Assembly (NCBI GenBank): GCA_963732345.1
Contig: CAVSZI010000016.1
Coordinates: forward strand, 248,001 to 312,000
Origin: Bog-532 sp963732345
GTDB taxonomy: Bacteria > Actinomycetota > Actinomycetes > Streptosporangiales > Streptosporangiaceae
Direction of reading: 5' to 3'
Length of the DNA stretch: 64,000 bases
The notes beneath the pieces were generated by a model. The model was not told where the DNA came from. It saw only the letters and a program-made list of their open reading frames with translations, and searched no databases. Positions 57,667-64,000 of the stretch are shown one piece after another. A program made the translations under genes and the position numbers. Positions within the stretch are counted from its first letter, which is position 1, and every line of letters begins with the position of its first letter.

Positions 57667-57689
57667 GCATGGAACGGTTCGTGGAACGG
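57667..57689 (+). repeat. candidate arm-type site, right
   Basis: 21 of 23 positions match 39118-39140, with TGGAACGG twice (one copy followed by T). It lies 91 bp inside attR. Confidence 0.55.
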
Positions 57690-57780
57690 CGCGCTGGACA
57701 ATCCCAGCACAGCGGGTGCGGTCAGTGCGATGACGTGTGCCATCGGTGCAGCTAGCGCGCATGGTGCAGGGGGCCGTACT

Positions 57781-57828
57781 TCTTGTAAACGGCAGGTCAG
57801 CGGTTCGAATCCGCTCACCGGCTCCCAG
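57781..57828 (+). repeat. attR: 48-bp duplicate of the tRNA-Thr 3' part
   Basis: Identical to 39035-39082. The sequence to its left does not rebuild the tRNA 5' half, so this is a duplication scar, not a gene. Confidence 0.92.
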
Positions 57829-58638
57829 CGGTCCTCACCTTTCAGTGATGCCTATTTCACGTTGCGGTCTGACATTGTGGGCGCCGTGGTCTGCGGCCGG
57901 ATGTACGGCGGTCCCGGAGGCTGCCTGGGTGGTCTGCTGGCCCCGTCTGGGCTGTTTGCGGCCCCGGACGAAGCGCGCTGCCCGCCGGACCGGGGCGGCG
58001 GCGGCGCGGGTGAGACGGCTTTGACCACGCTGACGTCCAGCTGCACCACGCCGAAGCCGAGGCTGGTGGCCAGCAGGGGCCAGCCCTCGCGGCCCTGCGC
58101 GCCCGCCGGGTTCCGCGCCTCTCTCCGTGCCGGTTATGGTGGTCCGGCTCCGCACGCTGGTCCCTCAATCAGCCATGAGCCCGAGGCTAGCGGCGGATAA
58201 CTTCGACCCCGATCGAATCAAAAGTGTGCCGAGACCGGTGAGATCGGTGCGCCACCACGGAGCGGATGACCCGCGAGAGGCGCGGTCACGCCGGCCGGAC
58301 AACGGGAACCGGCGTCACTGGGGCGGTCGTGGTGGCCCACGGCGGCCGGTCGGTCAGCACCGAGCCGGCCACCCCCGCGCAGCTTGCGGTGCTGCGGATG
58401 GTCCCGCTCGCCCGGGGCCATCCGGCACGCCCTGCGCGGCAGCGGGGTCATGGTGTGCCGCCCGCGCTTCCGGCTCCGGGGGTGGAATGGCGAGGAGGCC
58501 TCCCCCCGTGCGCTTTCGGACGTTTCATGAACGGCACAGTTCAGCGCTCCTCTGGAATAGCCGCGGCTTACCGCAGCGGGACCCGGCCGTATTGATCGGC
58601 TTGGTTTGTGCTCAGGCATGCGGTGATCGGAGTTGCCG
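57829..58638. pseudogene. chromosomal gene debris right of attR
   Basis: A minus-strand piece near 58030-58100 (LLATSLGFGVVQLDVSVV) looks like the first helix of an MFS permease. On the plus strand 58320-58528 reads VVVAHGGRSVSTEPATPAQL and, after a frame change, AIRHALRGSGVMVCRPRFRL and RGWNGEEASP. That is the N-terminal part of an alpha/beta hydrolase-like protein, and it then stops. None is complete. Confidence 0.5.
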
Positions 58639-58692
58639 ATGGAACTTCGGCACCTGAGGTACTTCCTGGCCGTCGCGTCGGCAGAGGCCCTG
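58639..58692 (+). pseudogene. LysR-type regulator, first ~17 residues only
   Basis: MELRHLRYFLAVASAEA is a LysR N-terminus; the helix-turn-helix that should follow is replaced by unrelated sequence. Confidence 0.55.
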
Positions 58693-58749
58693 ACGCCGGT
58701 CCGGCGCCGTCGGCCGCCGGAATGGGGGAGGCTCCGCCTACGATCGCGC

Positions 58750-58960
58750 TCAGCGCCCGGCGAGCAGCTCCACCACCGGGGCGAACTGCTCGATGAAGCT
58801 GCCGTTCACGATGATGTACGAGCAGCCCAGGGTATCCCTGCGGCGCTGCAGCTCATCGGCGATTTCCTGGCTGCTGCCGCGCAGGATGGCCAGCGAGTCG
58901 TGCTCGATGAGGGTCGCGGCGTCCGCGCCGGTGAACCGCTGAACCCAGGGAACCGGAAAC
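58750..58960 (-). pseudogene. luciferase-like monooxygenase, C-terminal fragment
   Basis: AILRGSSQEIADELQRRRDT, LGCSYIIVNGSFIEQFAPVV and ELLAGR end at a stop at 58750-58752. This is the C-terminal signature of F420-type luciferase-like oxidoreductases; the barrel core is missing. Confidence 0.65.
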
Positions 58961-59183
58961 CATGACCCATTCCGGCATCGTAGTTCTTCCTCACGACGCG
59001 CGACCAGGGGCCGGACCCGGTGCGCGGCTCCCGGAACTACGGGAGGAAGATGTCTAGTACGCGAGGAACCCGGCATTCCCGGCAACTATCAACTTTACCC
59101 CGAACCTCTCCTGTTGTTGAGTATTTATCCGGGGACTGGGAACGGCGATCTTCGCGAACCTCGTAAACCGGGTGGAGTGATAC
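58961..59183. other. region upstream of the LCP gene
   Basis: No gene. The sequence becomes relatively AT-rich near 59080-59180, where the promoter of the LCP gene should lie; GGGTGGAG precedes the ATG. Confidence 0.4.
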
Positions 59184-60689
59184 ATGGGGAGTCCTATCCC
59201 GCCGGATGAGGAACCCGGCCACGGGATAGCGTCAGCCGGGCTTCCCCCGGCGCATGAAGGAGCCGGCCCGGCGGCGGAGGCCACGGCCGCCGATGCGGTG
59301 CCCGCCGCTGCCCTGCTTCCTCCCGGCTCCCCGGACGGCGCGGTCTCCCCGGACGGCCCGGTCTCCCCGGACGGCCCGGTCTCCCCGGACGGCCCGGTAT
59401 CCCCGGACGGCCCAGTATCCCCCGGGAGCCCGCCGCCCCCGCCCGGCGGCACCCCGCCACCCGGCCCCCCGCCGCATCGCAGCCGCCGGCGCACGATCCT
59501 GATCTGGACCGCGAGCATCACAGCCGGGGTGGTGGCCATCGCCGCCGTGGGCGTCTTTCTCCTCTACCGTCACCTGAACGGGAACATCCAGCAACGTGAC
59601 GTCAGCGGGCTGCTCGGCAGCCAGCCCGTCGATCTGCACCCGCAGGCCGAGAACATCCTGGTGGTCGGGTCGGACACCAGGTACGGCCAGGGCACCCAGT
59701 ACGGCCGGAACCTCACCACCGACCAGTCGGACACGACCATCATCGTGCACGTCGCCGCGGACCGGCAGTGGGCCGAGGTCATGTCGATCCCGCGCGATTC
59801 CTGGGTCAGTATTCCGGCCTGCCGGATGGGTAACGGCCGGATGTCGTCGCCGCAGACTTACAAGATCAACGAAGCGTTCGCCATCGGCAACCTGGACGGG
59901 AACAACACCACGCTCGGTGTGGCCTGCACCATCAAGACGGTCGAGCAGGACACCGGGATCTATCTTGACCATTTCGTCGTGGTCAACTTCACCGGCCTCA
60001 AGGACATGGTCGCGGCACTCGGCGGCGTCCAGGAGTGCAACACCCAGGCCATCAACGATCCACTGTCCGGTCTTAAACTGACCGCCGGGCGGCACATGCT
60101 GACCCCCACTCAGGCCCTGGCGTACGTCCGGGCGCGCTACACCCTCGGTGATGGCAGTGATCTTGAGCGGATCACCCGCCAGCAGGCCTTCATGTCTTCC
60201 CTGATCCAGCGGGTGAAGAGCAAGCTGCTGAACCCCCTGGCGATCTACCGGTTCCTGGACGCCGCCACGAAGTCGCTCACCATCGACACCAAACTGGGCG
60301 GTGTCACGGGCCTCTACGACCTCGCGTCCAGCCTGCGAAACCTGCCTTCCAGCAAGGTCGCCTTCTTCACGCTGCCGAACTACCCGCGATCGGAGGTGGT
60401 CCCGTCGGACACGGCCAACGTGCTGTGGACGCACCCCCAGGACGGCGCGATCTTCCAGTCCTTCCAGGACGACGTTCCGGCCAGCCGGTCACTCTTCAGC
60501 GCGTCCGCCAGCCCGTCAGCGAGCGCGAGCCCGTCCGCCAGCGTCGCGGCGCCCTCCGCCACACCGGCCGCCTCCGCGAGCCAGGGCGGCACCTCTCCCA
60601 CCGCATCGCCGGGTGCCCGGCCGACGGCGAAGCCGTCAGTCCCCATTCCGTCGGCCCGGACGGCCAACCAGAACATCTGCACCGGCTGA
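59184..60689 (+). CDS. LytR-CpsA-Psr (LCP) cell-envelope ligase
   Basis: A 501-aa protein: a Pro-rich cytosolic N-terminus of ~95 residues with SPDGPV repeats, one membrane helix (~103-125), then an LCP domain (ENILVVGSDTRYGQG, QSDTTIIVHVAADRQWAEVM, SIPRDSWVSIPACRMG, KINEAFAIGN, FTGLKDMVAALGGVQ, LAYVRARYTLGDGSDLERIT). The Asp and Arg residues that bind polyprenyl-pyrophosphate are present. The family attaches glycopolymers to peptidoglycan. The C-terminus is Ser/Ala/Pro-rich. Confidence 0.93.
   Translation: MGSPIPPDEEPGHGIASAGLPPAHEGAGPAAEATAADAVPAAALLPPGSPDGAVSPDGPVSPDGPVSPDGPVSPDGPVSPGSPPPPPGGTPPPGPPPHRSRRRTILIWTASITAGVVAIAAVGVFLLYRHLNGNIQQRDVSGLLGSQPVDLHPQAENILVVGSDTRYGQGTQYGRNLTTDQSDTTIIVHVAADRQWAEVMSIPRDSWVSIPACRMGNGRMSSPQTYKINEAFAIGNLDGNNTTLGVACTIKTVEQDTGIYLDHFVVVNFTGLKDMVAALGGVQECNTQAINDPLSGLKLTAGRHMLTPTQALAYVRARYTLGDGSDLERITRQQAFMSSLIQRVKSKLLNPLAIYRFLDAATKSLTIDTKLGGVTGLYDLASSLRNLPSSKVAFFTLPNYPRSEVVPSDTANVLWTHPQDGAIFQSFQDDVPASRSLFSASASPSASASPSASVAAPSATPAASASQGGTSPTASPGARPTAKPSVPIPSARTANQNICTG
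59325..59421 (+). repeat. 18-bp tandem repeat in the LCP gene
   Basis: About five copies of an 18-bp unit resembling GTCTCCCCGGACGGCCCG, encoding Ser-Pro-Asp-Gly-Pro-Val in the cytosolic region. Confidence 0.9.
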
Positions 60690-60904
60690 TCGCATCGTGG
60701 CGGCCCGCGGTGGCCCATGCGGCATGCCGCCATGCACGCGGGCATAAGGCACCCTGCGGCATGCGCAAGAACCGTCACGTGCGACATCAACCTCAGCGGG
60801 CTGGCTACCCAGCCCGGCGCGCTCATGTCCTCGGGCCTGTCCGGGTCTGGCCGGGCCGGCCTGAGCTCTTTTCCGTGGAAAGCCGGTCATACGGCCGGGC
60901 CGGA

Positions 60905-60910
60905 TACCGT
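60905..60910 (+). promoter_or_regulatory. -10 hexamer TACCGT, leaderless start
   Basis: TACCGT ends 7 nt before GTG 60918. Confidence 0.45.
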
Positions 60911-60917
60911 TAACCCC

Positions 60918-63176
60918 GTGAAAGGGACGTTGGCACGCCGGATCCTGCTCGGTGCCCTCGCTGTGGCCGCGAGCGTGGTTGCCGTCCTGACCACCACGAG
61001 CTCCAGTCCGGCCCGGGCGGTCAGCCACGCTGGGACGGCCGTCTCACCGCACGTCGTCATCGTCGGGCTGTCCGGGCTGCGCTGGAGCGACATTTCCGCG
61101 TCGGCGGCACCCGCTCTGTGGACGGTGGCCCGGGCCGGCTCACCCGGCTCCATGGTCGACTTCGCCGTGCATTCGCGCACCTGCCCCGCCGACGGGTGGC
61201 TGACGCTCAACGGCGGGGACCGGGCGCAGACGCCGCACACCGACAAAGCCCCGTGCGCGGCGCTCCCAGCGGTGACCGGAAGGCCCGGGCAGCAAGGTGC
61301 CCCTGGCCCGGCGCGGGTTGCGGCGATGCCCTCGCTGGTCACCTACAATCACGGCCTTCAGTACAGCCCCCAATGGGGACTGCTGGCCTCTGCTGCCGGG
61401 AAGGGGAACTGCGCGACCGCCGTCGGGCCCGGCGCGGCGCTGGCGCTGGCCGGCCCCGCCGGCAACGTCGGCTCTTACCTCCCCGCCGTCTCCGCCCTCC
61501 GCGGGCCGGTCCTGGCCCGCGTCCTGGCCCGTTGCCCGCTGACCGTGGTGGATCTCGGTTCGCTTCCCGATGCGACCGGTGGCCACGGTGGCGTCGCTCG
61601 CGCCGCCGCGCTGCGGCACGCCGACACCGAGCTCGCCGCCATCACCGCCGAGATGCCCGCCGGGACCACGCTGATGGTGACCGCCCCGGGGTCCGCCGAT
61701 ATGCCGCCGCACCTGCAGGTCGTCATGGTCAACGGCCCGGCGTACCGGTCGGGTTTGCTCGCCGCCCCATCGACGCGGCAGCCGGGAATAGTGGTGCTCA
61801 CCGATCTGACGCCCACGGTGCTCGGCTGGCGCGGCCAGCCGCGCCCGGCTGGCTTGCCCGGCTCGCAGATCACCCGCGCCGACCGCGGTGCGCTCGTTCC
61901 GTACGTCCGCGGGCTCATCGGCCAGGACACGACCTACCAAGTATGGAATGACACGCACACCGTCTTCTTCTGGACCTACGCCCTGGTTGATGTGGCCGCG
62001 TTCGCCGGGGTGGGCCTGCTCTTCTGGGGCGGTCAGCCGGAGCGGCGGCGGCGCCGGGGCGCGCTGTGGCGCATCGCGGGCACCATCGCCGGTGCGGTGC
62101 CCGCCGGATCGTTCCTGGCCAACCTGGTGCCGTGGTGGCTGATGCCGCACCCGGCGGTCTGGCAGTACGGGCTCACCCTCGGCTGGACGGCCGTGGTCAG
62201 CGCGATCGCGCTGGCTGGCCCGTGGCGGCGCGATCCGTTCGGGCCGCCGGGTGCGGTGGCCCTGATGACCGTGCTGATCGTGGGGCTGGACGTGATGACC
62301 GGGTCCCGGCTGCAGCTGGGCTCGCCCTTCGGCCTGTCCCTCCTGCAGGCCGGCCGGTTCTACGGAATCGGCGGCGAAGCGATCGGCCTGTACGCCGTAT
62401 GCGGCATGATCGCTGTCGCCTGGGTGGGCAATACGCTGCTCCGGCCGGCCGCGCGGGACGCCGGCACCCCCGTCCCCGGCTCTCGCCCCGGCCGGGGTCG
62501 GGCGCTTGTCGCCGCGTCCGCGGTCGCAATCTTCGTGGTGATCGCGTGCGGCTGGCCGCAGTTCGGCGGGAAGGTGGGCGGTACGATCGCCATCGTCCCC
62601 GGTTTCGTGCTACTGCTCATGGCCATGGCCGGAATCAGGATCACGGTCCGGCGGGTCGCGGTGGTCCTGGGCAGCGGGGTAGCCCTATTCGTGGTGTTCG
62701 CGCTGGTCAACTACCTGATCCCGGCGACGGGCCAGTCTGACATCGGCGCTTTCGCCGGGAACTTGTTCCACGGCCACGCCGGAGGGCTCCTGCTTCGCAA
62801 GTGGAACTCCATGCTCGGCTCGCTCGCGGTGAGCAGCTACAGCCCGGTAGTCCCCCTCATCATCATCCTGGCCGGGCTGATGCTGCTGAAGCCCGCCTCG
62901 TTCGGGGTCAAGGCGGTCCCGCGCGGATATGCCGCCGAGCCGCTGCTCGCGATGACCCTGGCCACGATGTGGCTGGTCTGCGTACTCGGCTGGTTTGCCG
63001 ACGACTCGGGCATCATCGTGCCTGCCACCGCGCTGCCCTTGGCCCTGCCGCTCGGGTTCGCGTTGCTGGCGGGCGTTCCGCTTACCGATGACGAGGCGGC
63101 CAAACTGCGGGCCGACGGTCACGGGATCCTCCGTCGCCGGCCGGATCGGCTAGCCGGGACGACCGGCGCACAGTAA
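60918..63176 (+). CDS. large membrane protein with alkaline-phosphatase-like ectodomain
   Basis: A 752-aa protein: an N-terminal signal-anchor (RRILLGALAVAASVVAVLTT), an extracytoplasmic region to about 330 whose pattern recalls the alkaline phosphatase superfamily, and ten or more C-terminal membrane helices. The ectodomain motifs are HVVIVGLSGLRWSDISASAA, TTLMVTAPGS and IVVLTDLTPTVLGWRG. Metal ligands are not fully evident, so catalysis is uncertain. It sits between LCP and plsC genes, suggesting an envelope role by context. GTG 60918 gives a clean signal-anchor and has TACCGT 7 nt upstream. Confidence 0.75.
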   Translation: MKGTLARRILLGALAVAASVVAVLTTTSSSPARAVSHAGTAVSPHVVIVGLSGLRWSDISASAAPALWTVARAGSPGSMVDFAVHSRTCPADGWLTLNGGDRAQTPHTDKAPCAALPAVTGRPGQQGAPGPARVAAMPSLVTYNHGLQYSPQWGLLASAAGKGNCATAVGPGAALALAGPAGNVGSYLPAVSALRGPVLARVLARCPLTVVDLGSLPDATGGHGGVARAAALRHADTELAAITAEMPAGTTLMVTAPGSADMPPHLQVVMVNGPAYRSGLLAAPSTRQPGIVVLTDLTPTVLGWRGQPRPAGLPGSQITRADRGALVPYVRGLIGQDTTYQVWNDTHTVFFWTYALVDVAAFAGVGLLFWGGQPERRRRRGALWRIAGTIAGAVPAGSFLANLVPWWLMPHPAVWQYGLTLGWTAVVSAIALAGPWRRDPFGPPGAVALMTVLIVGLDVMTGSRLQLGSPFGLSLLQAGRFYGIGGEAIGLYAVCGMIAVAWVGNTLLRPAARDAGTPVPGSRPGRGRALVAASAVAIFVVIACGWPQFGGKVGGTIAIVPGFVLLLMAMAGIRITVRRVAVVLGSGVALFVVFALVNYLIPATGQSDIGAFAGNLFHGHAGGLLLRKWNSMLGSLAVSSYSPVVPLIIILAGLMLLKPASFGVKAVPRGYAAEPLLAMTLATMWLVCVLGWFADDSGIIVPATALPLALPLGFALLAGVPLTDDEAAKLRADGHGILRRRPDRLAGTTGAQ

Positions 63177-63185
63177 GGAGAACGA

Positions 63186-63875
63186 GTGCAGTACCAGCTA
63201 TCGCGGCTCATCGCCGGGCCGTTCCTGCGCGGGCTGTGGCGGCCGCGGGTCATCGGCGCTGAGCACATTCCGGACGCAGGCGGGGCCATCCTGGCGTCCA
63301 ACCACCTGTCCGTGATGGACTCGATTTTCCTGCCGCTGGTGCTCAAGCGCCCGGTGACGTTCGCGGCCAAGTCGGAGTACTTCACCAGCAAGCGACCCGG
63401 CCTGCGGCTTATGGGCCTTTACCTGCGGGCTACGGGCCAGCTGTCGGTGGACCGGGCCGGCGCGCGGGCGGCCCAGGAAATGCTCGAGAAAGCCCTCGCC
63501 TTGCTGCGCGAAGGGGAACTCTTCGGCATCTATCCCGAAGGCACCCGCTCCCCGGACGGGCGGCTGTACCGCGCCCGGCCCGGGGTGGGCTGGCTGGCGG
63601 TGAATTCCGGCCTTCCCGTTATCCCCGTCGCCATGATCGGCACGGACCGCGTGCTGCCCCCGGGTCGCGTCATCCCCCGTCTGGGCCGCGTCGAGATACG
63701 GATCGGAAAGCCGATGACCTTCGGTGATCTCGCTGGCGCCGGACGCGATGCACCGGGCAAGGCGCGGCGGGCCATCGCCGACGAGGTGGTCCGGGCCATT
63801 CAGGAACTGTCCGGTCAGGAGTACGTCGCAATGTACGCCTCGGCGCGCAAAGAGGAACTCGCCGCGGGCGGCTAA
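63186..63875 (+). CDS. plsC: 1-acyl-sn-glycerol-3-phosphate acyltransferase family
   Basis: A 229-aa PlsC-like acyltransferase with catalytic NHLSVMD (H-X4-D), FAAKSEYF, IYPEGTRSPDG and VIPVAMIGTDRVLPPG. It acylates lysophosphatidate in phospholipid synthesis, though related family members use other acceptors. GTG 63186 is preceded by AAGGAG and lies 9 bp after the previous stop, so the two are probably co-transcribed. Confidence 0.92.
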   Translation: MQYQLSRLIAGPFLRGLWRPRVIGAEHIPDAGGAILASNHLSVMDSIFLPLVLKRPVTFAAKSEYFTSKRPGLRLMGLYLRATGQLSVDRAGARAAQEMLEKALALLREGELFGIYPEGTRSPDGRLYRARPGVGWLAVNSGLPVIPVAMIGTDRVLPPGRVIPRLGRVEIRIGKPMTFGDLAGAGRDAPGKARRAIADEVVRAIQELSGQEYVAMYASARKEELAAGG

Positions 63876-64000
63876 GGCTCCGGGTTCCCGGCCCTGCGTC
63901 TCCTCACCGGGCCGCCGCGCCTCGCCGGCGGCGGTGCGGCCGACGGGAACGGATCCGTCAGGGCGGCAGGATTCCAGATGTAGAGCGGGCCGGAGGGGGC
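63872..64000 (-). CDS. possible C-terminal end of a minus-strand gene (partial)
   Basis: A minus-strand frame open at the right edge reads GPLYIWNPAALTDPFPSA, then a Pro/Arg-rich tail, and stops at 63872-63874, overlapping the plsC stop. The first 20 residues look like real protein, the rest is low complexity. Family not recognised. Confidence 0.3.
   Translation of the reverse strand, partial: APSGPLYIWNPAALTDPFPSAAPPPARRGGPVRRRRAGNPEP

Larger units (their letters stand above)
39035..57828. mobile_element. integrated AICE-like genomic island at tRNA-Thr
   Basis: Bounded by attL and attR with an integrase next to attL pointing inward. It holds the integrase, a Nudix gene, IS1380 with a nested Tn554-like unit, a STAND protein, stress-type genes, a group II intron and many fragments. 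No FtsK/TraSA translocase, RepSA/AM or Xis was recognised, so it is probably a decayed, immobile element. Confidence 0.85.

Noticed and set aside
59325..59421. CRISPR-like array in the LCP gene and similar repeats in panC and folP
   Set aside because: Units are adjacent, in frame and without spacers; they are coding tandem repeats.

Overview
The window is chromosomal DNA of a very GC-rich actinomycete. Mycothiol synthesis (mshA), Lsr2, CarD, ClpC, a SenX3/RegX3 pair, DUF2516, DUF3180 and an Rv3587c-type membrane protein together point to Actinomycetes. Gene order resembles the mycobacterial and streptomycete core. A Streptosporangiales-like lineage is possible, but the species cannot be fixed by eye.

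Left half (1-35.4 kb) is ordered core genome. It holds the 3' part of an MprF-like gene, folP, a folB-folK fusion, DUF3180, a DUF2520 reductase-like gene, panC, coaX and lysS (folate, pantothenate/CoA and tRNA charging). These are followed by an NlpC/P60 hydrolase, an ArgA-type GNAT, a broken endonuclease Q gene, lsr2, clpC, mutY, an Rv3587c-like gene, radA, a sugar-phosphate isomerase-like gene, a frameshifted BKACE gene, an XRE regulator, DUF2516 and an M56/BlaI pair. Next come the mshA-YbjN and gpmA-senX3-regX3 neighbourhood, an LpqE-like lipoprotein with a CxC membrane protein, and carD-ispF-cysS-rlmB. Two genes usual in these neighbourhoods are absent from their slots: disA (radA/mutY) and ispD (carD/ispF).

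Middle (35.4-58 kb) is accessory DNA. An IS607-type element (serine recombinase plus TnpB) lies at 35.5-37.5 kb. An integrated element of about 18.7 kb then runs from an intact tRNA-Thr(TGT) at 39.0 kb to a perfect 48-bp copy of the tRNA 3' part at 57.8 kb. It carries a tyrosine integrase with an embedded GntR-like domain (frameshifted), a Nudix gene reminiscent of AICE Pif proteins, and an IS1380 transposase split by a defective Tn554-like transposon. It also carries a DUF4062-NB-ARC-TPR (STAND) protein, a VOC protein, a small zinc-finger protein, a PRC-barrel/DUF2382 protein, a group II intron reverse transcriptase, a SpoIIE phosphatase plus STAS antagonist, and many gene and tRNA fragments. 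No complete replication or transfer module is visible, so it looks like a decayed AICE-type island.

Right end (58-64 kb): a patch of truncated genes just outside the att repeat gives way to an LCP cell-envelope ligase, a large membrane protein and a PlsC acyltransferase.

A recurring feature is a -10 hexamer 6 or 7 nt before the start codon of at least nine genes (folP, lysS, radA, the XRE gene, senX3, cysS, IS607 tnpA, the island integrase, the 60.9-kb membrane protein). This fits leaderless transcription and was used to choose starts. In-phase tandem repeats with an 18-bp period recur at several loci.
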